DNA of 64,000 bases, taken from assembly GCF_050750585.1 (NCBI RefSeq), contig NZ_JBOJLM010000002.1:1-64000 (forward strand). The letters run 5' to 3'. This document shows, one piece after another, positions 16,402-25,229 of this stretch. The stretch comes from Salinimicrobium sp050750585. GTDB taxonomy: Bacteria > Bacteroidota > Bacteroidia > Flavobacteriales > Flavobacteriaceae. Position numbers and translations under genes: made by a program. Under the pieces are notes generated by a model. It was not told where the DNA came from. It worked only from the letters and a program-made list of their open reading frames with translations, and did no database searches. The stretch's first letter is position 1. Every line of letters starts with the position of its first letter.

Positions 16402-16710
16402 ATGTATATCTACAATGTCACAATAAATGTTCAGGAAGATGTTCACCAGCAGTGGGTAAAATGGATGAAAGAAGAACACATCCCCGAAATGCTCAACACC
16501 GGTAAATTCACAAAAGCGCTTATGACCAGGGTGTTGGTGAACGAAGAAATGGGAGGCATCACTTATTCAGTTCAGTTTACCGCTCAAACCCGGAAAATGC
16601 TACAGCGTTATTACGAAGAAGATGCCGAAAGATTGAGAAGAAAATCTGCCATTTTTGAAGGGAAATTTGTCGTCTTCAGGACCGAGCTCGAGGTAATAAG
16701 CGAGCAGTAG
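16402..16710 (+). CDS. DUF4286 family protein
   Basis: 102 residues, a single small alpha/beta domain. MYIYNVTINVQEDVHQQWVK and the later GGITYSVQFTAQTRKMLQRY and FVVFRTELEVI match the Bacteroidota DUF4286 family, which resembles dimeric ferredoxin-like (EthD/ABM-type) folds. No function is established. It lies 14 bases before ksgA on the same strand, and the association with ksgA and serS recurs in flavobacteria. Confidence 0.85.
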   Translation: MYIYNVTINVQEDVHQQWVKWMKEEHIPEMLNTGKFTKALMTRVLVNEEMGGITYSVQFTAQTRKMLQRYYEEDAERLRRKSAIFEGKFVVFRTELEVISEQ

Positions 16711-16724
16711 AAACCACAGTATCC

Positions 16725-17567
16725 ATGAAAAAGAATTATAGTAAGAAAGGTGGAAACCGCCACAATACCTCTTTGCCCGGCCATCAGGAAGGCGATGTAA
16801 AGGCTAAAAAACACCTGGGGCAGCATTTTTTGACCGATGAAAGTGTGGCCGAAAGAATTGCAGATACCCTTAGTTATACCGGTTATCCCCATGTGCTGGA
16901 GATAGGCCCGGGGATGGGTGTGCTCACAAAATATCTCCTGAAAAAAGACACAGACCTTCACGTAATAGAGATAGACACCGAGAGTGTTGCGTATTTAAAT
17001 GAACACTATCCTGCTCTTGAAGGTAAGGTGCATGAAAAGGACTTTTTGAGGTACGATATTGGTGAGGTCTTTAAGCAGGAGCAGTTTGCCATAATAGGCA
17101 ATTTCCCATACAACATCTCCACCCAGATCGTTTTTAAAATGCTCGAACTACGGGATTTTATTCCTGAATTTTCGGGTATGTTCCAAAAAGAAGTAGCACA
17201 ACGTATTTGCGAAAAGGAAGGTAACAAGACCTACGGAATACTTTCCGTGCTGGTCCAGGCTTTTTATGAAGCCGAGTATCTCTTTACCGTGCCGCCTTCA
17301 GTGTTTAATCCGCCGCCAAAAGTAGACAGCGGCGTGCTGAGATTTACCCGAAAAGAAGATTTTTCCCTGCCCGTAGACGAGAAGTTGTTTTTTAGGGTGG
17401 TAAAGACAGCTTTTCAGCAGCGAAGAAAGACACTGAGAAACAGTCTTAAGATCTTTGACCTGCCCGAAAATATTAAAGAAGATGCTATCTTTGGGCTACG
17501 TCCCGAGCAGCTAAGTACAGCCAGGTTTATTGAACTTACACAAAAGATCCAGCCTTATGCAATTTGA
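16725..17567 (+). CDS. ksgA: 16S rRNA (adenine1518/1519-N6) dimethyltransferase
   Basis: Dimethylates two adjacent adenines in the 3' terminal helix of 16S rRNA during 30S maturation. 280 residues. After a basic N-terminal extension (about 1-25) come KKHLGQHFLTDESVAERIAD, the SAM-binding VLEIGPGMGVLTKYLL and the catalytic NFPYNIST (the N-x-P-Y motif), followed by PPSVFNPPPKVDSGVLRF and the helical C-terminal domain. The ATG at 16725 is the only reasonable start. Its end overlaps mgtE by 11 bases. Confidence 0.95.
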   Translation: MKKNYSKKGGNRHNTSLPGHQEGDVKAKKHLGQHFLTDESVAERIADTLSYTGYPHVLEIGPGMGVLTKYLLKKDTDLHVIEIDTESVAYLNEHYPALEGKVHEKDFLRYDIGEVFKQEQFAIIGNFPYNISTQIVFKMLELRDFIPEFSGMFQKEVAQRICEKEGNKTYGILSVLVQAFYEAEYLFTVPPSVFNPPPKVDSGVLRFTRKEDFSLPVDEKLFFRVVKTAFQQRRKTLRNSLKIFDLPENIKEDAIFGLRPEQLSTARFIELTQKIQPYAI

Positions 17568-18909
17568 GGTAACCGAAGAATATATTGAGCACATTCAGCT
17601 TCTTATTGAAGAGCATCGGGATACCGAGCTCTTGCAGCTGCTGGAAGAGGTTCACCCTGCCGATATTGCCGAGATTATCCACGAGCTGGAACTCGATGAG
17701 GCTACCTATATCATAAAGCTGCTTGACAGTACCAAAACTTCCGAAGCTCTTATGGAGCTTGAAGAAGACCTGAGGGAACGCATTCTCGATAATCTTTCGG
17801 CCAAAGAAATCGCCGAGGAGCTCGAGAATATGGATACCGATGATGCTGCCGACATCATGTCTGAACTTTCTGAAGAACGAAAGCAGGAAGTTATCCAGGA
17901 GATCTCTGATGAAGAACACGCCGAGCATATTGTAGAGCTGTTGCGTTATGATGAGAATTCTGCCGGTGGTCTTATGGCTAAAGAGCTTGTTAAGGTAAAT
18001 GAGAACTGGAGTGTAACCGGCTCTCTCGCCGAAATGAAGGCCCAGGGCGAGAACGTGACCCGTGTGCATTCCATTTATGTAGTGGATGATAAGGGGAAAC
18101 TAAAGGGGAGATTGTCTCTAAAAGATCTTCTTACAGCTTCCAGCAAGGCAAATATCAGCGACGTTTATATAGATAAAGTAGATTACGTTACAGTTCATAC
18201 CAAAGGCGAGGAAGTAGCCCGAATCATGCAGAAGTATGACCTCGAGGCCATACCCGTTGTTGATGAGATGGGCCGGCTCGTGGGGCGGGTAACCATTGAT
18301 GATATTGTAGATTTTATAAGAGACGAAGCCGAAAGGGATTACCAGCTGGCAGCCGGTATTTCTGAAGATGTTGAGGCCGATGATTCCATCCTGCGGCTCA
18401 CCCGGGCGAGATTGCCCTGGCTCATCCTCGCACTTTTTGGCGGTTTTGTTTCTGTAACAGTTTTGGGCACTTTCGATGCTGCGATGCAAGAGCACGCTGC
18501 CCTGTTCTTTTTTGTGCCGCTTATAGCGGCAATGGCAGGTAACGTGGGCGTACAATCGTCGGCCATTGTGTTACAGGGTCTGGCAAATCAAAGCCTTAGC
18601 GGGTCGTTGTTAAACCGCCTTATTAAAGAAATTCTTTTAAGCCTTTTAAACGGTACCGCCCTTGCACTTCTACTTATCATTGGGGGTATCTTTCTGCTGG
18701 GCTTCGACTTCTGGTTTGGGGTTACCGTGGGCATTTCCTTGATCTCGGTAATTGTCATTGCTTCCCTCATAGGAACCTTTGTACCCATTATCCTGGACAA
18801 ATTCGGTATAGATCCCGCAATGGCCACAGGGCCTTTCATCACTACCAGTAATGACATTTTTGGGATACTTATCTATTTTACCATCGCAAAACTTATCCTG
18901 GGCTTTTAA
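17557..18909 (+). CDS. mgtE: Magnesium transporter MgtE
   Basis: Mg2+ channel of the inner membrane, 450 residues from ATG 17557; an upstream TTG at 17530 lies within ksgA and is less likely. Domains in order: the helical MgtE N domain (about 15-125, ELLEEVHPADIAEIIHELE-type superhelix), a CBS pair (about 130-255, with VTRVHSIYVVDDKGKLKGR and LEAIPVVDEMGRLVGRVTID) and the five-helix pore domain (about 280-450, AAMAGNVGVQSSAIVLQG and MATGPFITTSNDIFGILIYF). Family knowledge: the N and CBS domains sense cytoplasmic Mg2+ and close the pore. It overlaps ksgA by 11 bases. Confidence 0.95.
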   Translation: MQFEVTEEYIEHIQLLIEEHRDTELLQLLEEVHPADIAEIIHELELDEATYIIKLLDSTKTSEALMELEEDLRERILDNLSAKEIAEELENMDTDDAADIMSELSEERKQEVIQEISDEEHAEHIVELLRYDENSAGGLMAKELVKVNENWSVTGSLAEMKAQGENVTRVHSIYVVDDKGKLKGRLSLKDLLTASSKANISDVYIDKVDYVTVHTKGEEVARIMQKYDLEAIPVVDEMGRLVGRVTIDDIVDFIRDEAERDYQLAAGISEDVEADDSILRLTRARLPWLILALFGGFVSVTVLGTFDAAMQEHAALFFFVPLIAAMAGNVGVQSSAIVLQGLANQSLSGSLLNRLIKEILLSLLNGTALALLLIIGGIFLLGFDFWFGVTVGISLISVIVIASLIGTFVPIILDKFGIDPAMATGPFITTSNDIFGILIYFTIAKLILGF

Positions 18910-19015
18910 AGTCAGCTCCAATAGTTCCAGGGTTGAAATTTAAAAATTGATTTTTGGAATTGTTTTTGGTGCTTGGGATTTGAATTTTGGTACTTGTAAT
19001 TTTAATTATGGGTGC

Positions 19016-19112
19016 TGCTGCGCACCGGGCCTGCCTGCCGGTAGGCAGGCTTTCCGCTGTATTTTTTTACCCTCCAAAAAAGGTAAAAAAGATGCCGCTT
19101 CAATCCCTGCCC
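19016..19112. repeat. Dispersed structured repeat, copy 1
   Basis: GC-rich block in an otherwise AT-rich gap. It holds a GCGCACC-type stem, the near-palindrome CCTGCCTGCCGGTAGGCAGG, then CTTTCCGCT, a hairpin of TTTTTTACC with GGTAAAAAA around CTCCAAAA, and GATGCCGCTTCAATCCCT. A second copy with the same order of landmarks lies at 28633-28740. The rest of 18910-19158 shows no gene. Confidence 0.6.
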
Positions 19113-19158
19113 CTGCTTAATTTATTAATTTAGATGCTTCAGAAAAAAAGTTGTTCAA

Positions 19159-19533
19159 ATGGCAATTATAAAAGCAATTGATCCCCGGGAAAAGTTGACC
19201 CGCTTCAGTAATCACTGGCATCCGCGGCAAATAGGTGTTGTAAATGATATGCAGGTGCTCGTGGCAAAGGTCAAAGACGAGTTTGTGTGGCACCAGCATG
19301 ATGACGAAGATGAACTCTTCCAGATCATAAAAGGGACTTTATATCTTCAGTTTGAAGATCGTACCGAAACCGTAAATGAAGGTGAGATCATTATAGTTCC
19401 AAAAGGAGTAAAACACTGCCCCATGACCAAAAACGGGGAGGAAGTGCATATCATGCTTTTTGAAAAGCTAACTACAAAACACACCGGAAATGTAGAAGAC
19501 AGCCTCACCCAATCTGACTATCCTAAAATCTGA
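19159..19533 (+). CDS. Cupin-domain protein
   Basis: 124 residues with one cupin barrel. Motif 1 is WHQHDDEDELFQIIKGTLYL, which carries the His-x-His...Glu metal ligands. Motif 2 is GEIIIVPKGVKHCPMT with its His. It is cytoplasmic, with no signal peptide. The substrate cannot be named from sequence; related small cupins include metal-dependent isomerases and dioxygenases as well as non-enzymatic binders. It precedes a 2-hydroxyacid dehydrogenase by 6 bases, so the pair probably forms an operon. Confidence 0.85.
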   Translation: MAIIKAIDPREKLTRFSNHWHPRQIGVVNDMQVLVAKVKDEFVWHQHDDEDELFQIIKGTLYLQFEDRTETVNEGEIIIVPKGVKHCPMTKNGEEVHIMLFEKLTTKHTGNVEDSLTQSDYPKI

Positions 19534-19539
19534 TCTTTA

Positions 19540-20487
19540 ATGACCATTCTTCACGCCGACTCCAATCACCCTGTTCTTTTACAGCAACTCGAAGCAGCAG
19601 GACACCAGAATATTGAAGCCTATAACCAAAGTGAGCAGGAGATCCTGGAAAATCAGCATCTATATGATGGAATCGTCATAAGAAGCCGGTTTAAAATAGA
19701 CAAAGCCTTTCTCGATGCCGCTCCCAATCTCAAGTTCATTGCCCGTGTGGGCGCAGGGCTCGAGAGCATTGATGTGGAATATGCTGAAAAACGCGGAGTA
19801 AAACTTTTTTCTGCCCCCGAAGGAAATAGAAATGCCGTGGGAGAACATGCACTTGGAATGCTGCTGTCGCTGTTCAATAAGCTCAATCAGGCAGACCGCC
19901 AGGTGCGGGAAGGTTTGTGGTATCGCGAAGCCAACCGCGGAGTGGAGTTGGAAGGAAAAACTGTCGGGATCATTGGCTACGGAAATATGGGTAAATCTTT
20001 TGCGAAAAAACTTCAGGGTTTTGATGTAAAGGTGCTCTGTTTTGACATTTTAGAGGGGGTAGGTGATGAATATGCACAGCAGGTGGGCATAGAGGAATTC
20101 CGAAGGAAATGTGACGTGGTGAGTCTGCACACACCCTGGACCCCCGAAACCAACCAAATGATCGATACTGCTTTTATTGAAGCCTTTAAAAAGCCATTTT
20201 GGCTGCTCAACACCGCCCGCGGAAAAAGTGTCGTGACCGAAGATCTGGTTGCAGCCTTACATAACAAAAAGATCCTGGGTGCAGGGCTGGATGTACTGGA
20301 GTACGAAAAAGGCTCTTTTGAAAGCCTTTTTTCTGAAGCTACAGAAATGCCAAAAGCCCTGCAGGAATTACTGGTGATGCCAAATGTGATGCTTAGCCCG
20401 CATGTGGCAGGCTGGACGGTAGAATCTCACAAAAAGCTCGCAGATACAATAGCACATAAGATCATAGATCATTTCAAGGATCTATGA
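19540..20487 (+). CDS. D-isomer-specific 2-hydroxyacid dehydrogenase
   Basis: 315 residues, related to D-3-phosphoglycerate dehydrogenase but without the ACT/ASB regulatory domain. The catalytic and NAD domains show GLESIDVEYAEKRGVKLFSA, GEHALGMLL, the Rossmann motif TVGIIGYGNMGKSFAKKL, HTPWTPETNQMI, LLNTARGKSVV (catalytic Arg) and SPHVAGWTVES (catalytic His). The substrate is uncertain: 3-phosphoglycerate and other 2-oxo acids are both possible. Transcribed with the upstream cupin gene. Confidence 0.88.
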   Translation: MTILHADSNHPVLLQQLEAAGHQNIEAYNQSEQEILENQHLYDGIVIRSRFKIDKAFLDAAPNLKFIARVGAGLESIDVEYAEKRGVKLFSAPEGNRNAVGEHALGMLLSLFNKLNQADRQVREGLWYREANRGVELEGKTVGIIGYGNMGKSFAKKLQGFDVKVLCFDILEGVGDEYAQQVGIEEFRRKCDVVSLHTPWTPETNQMIDTAFIEAFKKPFWLLNTARGKSVVTEDLVAALHNKKILGAGLDVLEYEKGSFESLFSEATEMPKALQELLVMPNVMLSPHVAGWTVESHKKLADTIAHKIIDHFKDL

Positions 20488-20539
20488 TCGTACAGACAAC
20501 CTATGGGTTGTCTTCATAATTCACATTAAGAGACATCTT

Positions 20540-20926
20540 ATGGAAAAAAGAGTAACAGGCATAGGCGGGATCTTCTTCAAAAGTAAGGACCCAAAAGCAA
20601 CAAAAGACTGGTACAACAAACATCTCGGACTCAATACAGATCAATGGGGCTCCACTTTTTGGTGGAAAGATAAGGAAGGTAACGACTGCTCCACCCAATG
20701 GAGTCCCATGGATGAGAAGAGTGGACATTTTAAGCCTTCAGAAAAACAATTCATGATCAACTACCGGGTTGAGAACCTGGAAGAGCTATTAAAATTGCTT
20801 AAAGAAGAAGGCGTGGAAGTGCTTGATGAGATCCAGGTAGCTGAAGAAGGTAAATTCGGTTGGATCATGGATTCCGACGGTAATAAGATCGAGTTGTGGG
20901 AACCAAATGACAAAGCTTTTTTGTAG
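20540..20926 (+). CDS. VOC (glyoxalase/bleomycin-resistance-like) family protein
   Basis: 128 residues, one vicinal-oxygen-chelate module with two beta-alpha-beta-beta-beta units: GIGGIFFKSKDPKATKDWYN at the start and WIMDSDGNKIELWEPND at the end, the latter carrying the usual Glu metal ligand. Such proteins act as glyoxalases, dioxygenases or ligand binders, and this one cannot be assigned further. It is a single gene behind its own short leader, between the dehydrogenase and an MFS transporter. Confidence 0.85.
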   Translation: MEKRVTGIGGIFFKSKDPKATKDWYNKHLGLNTDQWGSTFWWKDKEGNDCSTQWSPMDEKSGHFKPSEKQFMINYRVENLEELLKLLKEEGVEVLDEIQVAEEGKFGWIMDSDGNKIELWEPNDKAFL

Positions 20927-21061
20927 AGATAACCTCAAGGCAGATTAATAAATGGTTTCTTGAATTTAATGGCCAACTCTGCAGACTTTAAATTGCGAAA
21001 ACCTTTTATTTTAAAAATTTCCTAAAGAGCAGCTAACTTTTTCCCTACGGGAATAAGGCCT

Positions 21062-21069
21062 TACCTTTG
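21062..21069 (+). promoter_or_regulatory. -7 promoter box of the MFS gene
   Basis: TACCTTTG matches TANNTTTG and is followed by CAGG. Transcription would begin about 13 bases before the TTG start at 21089. Confidence 0.5.
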
Positions 21070-21088
21070 CAGGCTCAAAAAAGGCATT

Positions 21089-22300
21089 TTGAAAGACTAT
21101 TTTTATTTCCTTAAAGGTAATTTTAGAACCGTAGGCTTCGGCTGGGTGCTCACGTTGTTGTCAGGCTTTGGGCAAACCTTCCTGATTTCCCTCTACGTGC
21201 CCGAGATCATCAGGTCTTTTCAGATTTCTGAAGGTGCTTTTGGAGCTATCTATGCAGGCTGCACCATCGCAGCCTCTTTCATCATGCTGTCAGTGGGGCA
21301 TACTGTAGATCATAAACCGGTAAAGAAGGTCACGGCTTATACCGTTGCGGGGCTCGCCATATCCAATATCCTACTGGGGCTTTCCCAGAATATCCTTTTA
21401 CTTATAGTAGCAATAACAGGGCTGCGACTGGCGGGGCAGGGGCTGCTTACCCATATTAGCATGACCATCATGTCCAAACAATTTGTAGCCGATCGTGGCA
21501 AGGCCCTGAGTTTTTCATCTCTGGGTTTTTCCGTAGGGGAAGCTATTTTCCCGCTGATCATAGCTTTCCTAATCAGCTGGTTCGACTGGCGCATCGCAGC
21601 AATTGCAAGTGGAGGGGCATTACTGCTCTATCTCATCCGACTAAGATTCAACCGGCTCGAAAATTTTGATGAGAAGCTTTCCCGGGAGGGAAGTCCTTCC
21701 CCCTGGTCACTTTTAAAGGATTACAAAACTGTGGTTTTTGACAGGAGATTTGGTGTTATGATGCCGGCGAGTTTTATCCTCAGTTTCTCGGCAACAGCCA
21801 TTTTCTTTTATCAATACGTGTTCGTTGAGAACAAAGGCTGGTCTGTGCAGCTTTATGCTACTTTTTTTACGGTATATGCTATTACCCGCTTTCTCTTCTC
21901 TTTATTTGGAGGGGTTTGGGTAGATAAATTTACTGCCCGAAAGCTCTTCCGGTATTACCTCATTCCGGTTAATATCGGTCTTCTTCCTTTTGCCTTTATG
22001 GATGGTATCCTGGGCGCACTAATATTCCTGATCACCGCCGGAATCACCATGGGTGTTTCGGGAACGGTAAAGACCGCCCTCATAGCCGAGCTATATGGCA
22101 CCGGAAAAATGGGGGTGATAAGAAGTGTCTTTACAATGTTCTCGGTAATTAGCACCGCTTTAGGGCCACTGGTAGTGGGACTGCTTATGGATGCAGGGGT
22201 AAGCTTTGAAAACATTATGGCCGGAATTTTTGTCTTAATGGCTTTGATCATCCTGAATTCGCAGCGCATCAAAACCTACCAGAACCAACCCTCTAAATAA
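21089..22300 (+). CDS. Major facilitator superfamily transporter
   Basis: 403 residues with about 12 hydrophobic helices, an inner-membrane secondary transporter. The N-half contains GAIYAGCTIAASFIMLSVGH followed by TVDHKPVKKV, a degenerate version of the MFS loop 2-3 motif. The C-half repeats the pattern (GGVWVDKFTARKLFRYYL). The start is TTG at 21089, just after the promoter box; the preceding AAAAAAGGCATTTT is a motif seen elsewhere in the window. The substrate is unknown. It is not visibly linked to neighbouring genes. Confidence 0.85.
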   Translation: MKDYFYFLKGNFRTVGFGWVLTLLSGFGQTFLISLYVPEIIRSFQISEGAFGAIYAGCTIAASFIMLSVGHTVDHKPVKKVTAYTVAGLAISNILLGLSQNILLLIVAITGLRLAGQGLLTHISMTIMSKQFVADRGKALSFSSLGFSVGEAIFPLIIAFLISWFDWRIAAIASGGALLLYLIRLRFNRLENFDEKLSREGSPSPWSLLKDYKTVVFDRRFGVMMPASFILSFSATAIFFYQYVFVENKGWSVQLYATFFTVYAITRFLFSLFGGVWVDKFTARKLFRYYLIPVNIGLLPFAFMDGILGALIFLITAGITMGVSGTVKTALIAELYGTGKMGVIRSVFTMFSVISTALGPLVVGLLMDAGVSFENIMAGIFVLMALIILNSQRIKTYQNQPSK

Positions 22301-22342
22301 CAGTTCACTGTTAATTGATAATTGTTTATTGCTCTTAGAGAA

Positions 22343-22543
22343 TTAAGCGAGAGTATCCTCGATCTTCTGAACTCTACCTACTTCGCCGGTTTCGAGCCTC
22401 ACTTTAATTCCGTGAGGGTGTATGGGAGATTTTGTGAGTATATCAGCCACGTAGCCATAGGTCAGCCTGCCCGATCGTTGATCCTGCTTCTGAACTATGG
22501 CTACCCGGCTTCCGGGAGTAATATCCTTTCTTGGAGGTTTCAT
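22343..22543 (-). CDS. YwbE family protein (DUF2196)
   Basis: 66 residues, basic and cytoplasmic. The segment TPGSRVAIVQKQDQRSGRLT followed by SPIHPHGIKVRLETGEVGRV is diagnostic of the YwbE family (a KOW-like small beta domain), widespread and of unknown function. The length matches the family. It is a single reverse-strand gene between the MFS transporter and an NAD(P)-binding protein. Confidence 0.88.
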   Translation of the reverse strand: MKPPRKDITPGSRVAIVQKQDQRSGRLTYGYVADILTKSPIHPHGIKVRLETGEVGRVQKIEDTLA

Positions 22544-22646
22544 ATTTTTAATTAAGATTGCCCGGAGTATCTTTATACAAAGACTTGTTTTTCACCTCCT
22601 GCATCAAATGCTGATTTCGTACTTCTAAAATAGTACTTCTAACTCC

Positions 22647-23300
22647 CTAATTTCCCTGACTTAATTCTATCATAGCCGATTTAATTGGCTCTTTTCCTTC
22701 AATAGCTTCAAAGGTCATATTTTTCACAAGAGGATCTGCAAGAGACATGATGAGCAGAAAAGCCACATCATCCCGTGGTATTTCACCCTGGCCATCAAGT
22801 TTCTGGGACAGTTCAACTTTTCCTGTCCCCAGGTCATCTGTAAGTGCACCCGGTCTTAAAATGGTGTAATCGAGTCCGCTGTCGCGTAGGTGTTTGTCTG
22901 CTGTTGCTTTCGCATTTAGGTAGTGTTCCAGTTTTGGGTGTTTTGAAGGTTCATCGGCACCCATTGAACTAAGCATGATGAATTTTTTTACTTTGCCATT
23001 TTTAGCGGCATCAATGATCTTTATCGCTCCTTCTTCATCCACTTCTGTGGTCTTCTCAGGGCCTGTGTCCCCGCCAGAACCTGCGGCGAAAATTACCTTG
23101 TCAATGCCTTTCATCACCGGGTGAAGATCGTCCTGCTCCAGGTCGCCATGTACCCACTGCACCTCCATATCTTCAAAAATGCTCTTTTGCTCTTCCTTCC
23201 TTATCATGGCTACGGGTTCAAAACTCTGACTGTTATTCAGAATTTCAATGATCCTTTTTCCGGTACTTCCGGTAGCTCCAACTATTAAAATCTTTTCCAT
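22647..23300 (-). CDS. NAD(P)-binding Rossmann protein (atypical SDR, NmrA-like)
   Basis: 217 residues from ATG 23300; the frame extends to 23321 but the extra residues are Lys/Arg-only. ILIVGATGSTGKRIIEIL is the glycine-rich dinucleotide loop. VIFAAGSGG and KKFIMLSSMGADEPSK follow, then YTILRPGAL in place of a classical YxxxK. This is the pattern of atypical SDRs that act as epimerase-like or redox-sensor proteins. Substrate unknown. Downstream of the acyltransferase gene on the same strand but separated by about 70 bases. Confidence 0.85.
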   Translation of the reverse strand: MEKILIVGATGSTGKRIIEILNNSQSFEPVAMIRKEEQKSIFEDMEVQWVHGDLEQDDLHPVMKGIDKVIFAAGSGGDTGPEKTTEVDEEGAIKIIDAAKNGKVKKFIMLSSMGADEPSKHPKLEHYLNAKATADKHLRDSGLDYTILRPGALTDDLGTGKVELSQKLDGQGEIPRDDVAFLLIMSLADPLVKNMTFEAIEGKEPIKSAMIELSQGN

Positions 23301-23374
23301 TTTTCGTTTTTTGTTTCTCAAACAGCAAGGTAAGCATCAAAAAAGCCAATTCCAACCGGCTTCGGGCATTTAGG

Positions 23375-25204
23375 CTATTCCTGGTTACGCTGCTGTTCCT
23401 TTTTTCGCATTTCGGTAACCTTGCGTTCCAGCTCCTGTTGAAATTCTTCCATCACCGGCCGCACGGTACTTTCCGGCAGGTCGGCTATGCGAATATACAT
23501 GAGTCCGTCAACTGCGTCATTAAACAACGGGTCTACATTAAACGCCACAACTTTTGCATTTTGCTTGATGTACTTTTTAATAAGTACCGGAAGTCTAAGG
23601 CTTCCCGGCTCTACTTCGTCTATGATCTTGTCAAACTTGTTGAGGTCGGCCTGGGTTTCGTCAAAGACAAAATCTTTGTCCGCATCTTTTAATTTCACCC
23701 TAAATTCCTTCTTCGGCCTAATGTACTGCGCTACATAAGGATCGTAATAATGCGACCTCATGAATTCGATCATCAGCGATTTTGAGAAATTCGAGAACTT
23801 ATTGCTTATGCTTACGCCGCCAATCAGGTACTTGTGCTTCGGAAATCGCAGAGTGCAGTGTACAATACCTTTCCATAAGAGGAATAACGGCATGGGCCGC
23901 TGTTGATATTCCGCAGTAATGAACGCCCGACCCATTTCAATAGATTCGCTCATCATTTTATGCAGTTCGGGTTCAAACCTAAAAAGGTCCTGCAGGTAAA
24001 ACCCCGAAATTCCGTGTTCTTCATAGATCTCGGCCCCCATTCCCATTCGATAGGCACCTGCAATCTTGTTGGCCTCGTGATCCCATAAGAACATGTGGTA
24101 GTAATAATCGTCAAACTTGTCAAGATCTGTAGACATGTTTGTGCCTTCCCCAATAGCTCTAAAGGTGATTTCCCGCAACCGCCCTATTTCCTTCAGGATG
24201 TTTGGGATGATCTCCTTTTTTGCCAGAAAAACCTCATAATTCTTGCTTTCCAGCAAACGCTTGTCGAGTTTCCGGCAGGTCTCCACTTCAGCCATCATCA
24301 AATCCAGTTGCGTCTCTTCCACAATTTTTTTTGGAGGCTTCTGAATTTTAAAATTCTTCGGAATACCTTTCAAAAATGGCTTTTTTTCGAAGGCATTCGC
24401 CAGCATGTAAGTTTTCCGGCGTAAAAAGGCTGTAAGGGATTCAACGCTTGAGATCTCCTGTATATCCTGCGGCTGAATGGCATTACCAATCCTCACCTTT
24501 ATTTTTCGCTTCTTTTGAGATAGCATCTCGCTAGGCAGCTTGGCGGTTCTAAGAATATCACTTATTGATGCAAGCCTGTAAAAGAAAGTGCTGTTCTTCG
24601 CATGAAAATATATGGGGATCACCGGGACTTTGGCTTTTTGTATAAGCTTCATGGCAGCAGGATCCCACGGCCGGTCTACAATCATCCTGTGGTCGCGATA
24701 GGTAGAAACCTCGCCCGCAGGAAAAATTCCCAGTGGCTTCCCGTCCCGCAGGTGCAAAATAGCCTCTTTGATGCCTTTTGTGCTGCTCTGTGCTTCCTTG
24801 TGTTCTTCAAAAGGGTTCACAGGCATGATGTAAGGCTGTAATGGATCAATGCGCTGCAACAGGAAATTGGCAATTACCTTAAAATCCTCCCGCTTTGAAA
24901 GCAATAGCTTCAGAAGTATCATTCCGTCTATACCTCCCAGGGGATGATTGGAAATGGTAATAAAAGGACCCGATTTTGGAATACGCTTCAGGTCTTCTTC
25001 GGGAATCTCAAAGTTAATCTCGAATGCCTTCAGAAGGGAATCAATGAATTGCGGTGCGGTCATATCTTTCCGCTTGTCGTATTCTTTATTGATCACCGAG
25101 AGCTTGGTGGTTTTAAGAACTATCCATCCCATAGAAGTTCCCAAAAATCCGAATTTTTCTAAATTCATCACTTTGGCAACTTCTTTTGCACTTACAATTC
25201 CCAT
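23375..25204 (-). CDS. Bifunctional acyltransferase, OlsF-like (PlsC domain plus GNAT/OlsB-like domain)
   Basis: 609 residues joining two acyltransferases. The N-terminal part (about 70-270) is PlsC-like, with NHPLGGIDG (His87, Asp93) and IFPAGEVSTYR as the acceptor/phosphate motif. The C-terminal part (about 315-530) resembles the OlsB-type N-acyltransferase (EIGRLREITFRAIGEGTN, GAYRMGMGAEI, EMGRAFI). The architecture matches OlsF, described in Serratia and Flavobacterium as making ornithine lipids in two steps. In this phylum glycine or other aminoacyl lipids are equally plausible products. Membrane-associated, no helix obvious. About 26 bases downstream of the aspartokinase gene. Confidence 0.78.
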   Translation of the reverse strand: MGIVSAKEVAKVMNLEKFGFLGTSMGWIVLKTTKLSVINKEYDKRKDMTAPQFIDSLLKAFEINFEIPEEDLKRIPKSGPFITISNHPLGGIDGMILLKLLLSKREDFKVIANFLLQRIDPLQPYIMPVNPFEEHKEAQSSTKGIKEAILHLRDGKPLGIFPAGEVSTYRDHRMIVDRPWDPAAMKLIQKAKVPVIPIYFHAKNSTFFYRLASISDILRTAKLPSEMLSQKKRKIKVRIGNAIQPQDIQEISSVESLTAFLRRKTYMLANAFEKKPFLKGIPKNFKIQKPPKKIVEETQLDLMMAEVETCRKLDKRLLESKNYEVFLAKKEIIPNILKEIGRLREITFRAIGEGTNMSTDLDKFDDYYYHMFLWDHEANKIAGAYRMGMGAEIYEEHGISGFYLQDLFRFEPELHKMMSESIEMGRAFITAEYQQRPMPLFLLWKGIVHCTLRFPKHKYLIGGVSISNKFSNFSKSLMIEFMRSHYYDPYVAQYIRPKKEFRVKLKDADKDFVFDETQADLNKFDKIIDEVEPGSLRLPVLIKKYIKQNAKVVAFNVDPLFNDAVDGLMYIRIADLPESTVRPVMEEFQQELERKVTEMRKKEQQRNQE

Positions 25205-25229
25205 TTAATTTTTATTAAAAGTTAAAAAA

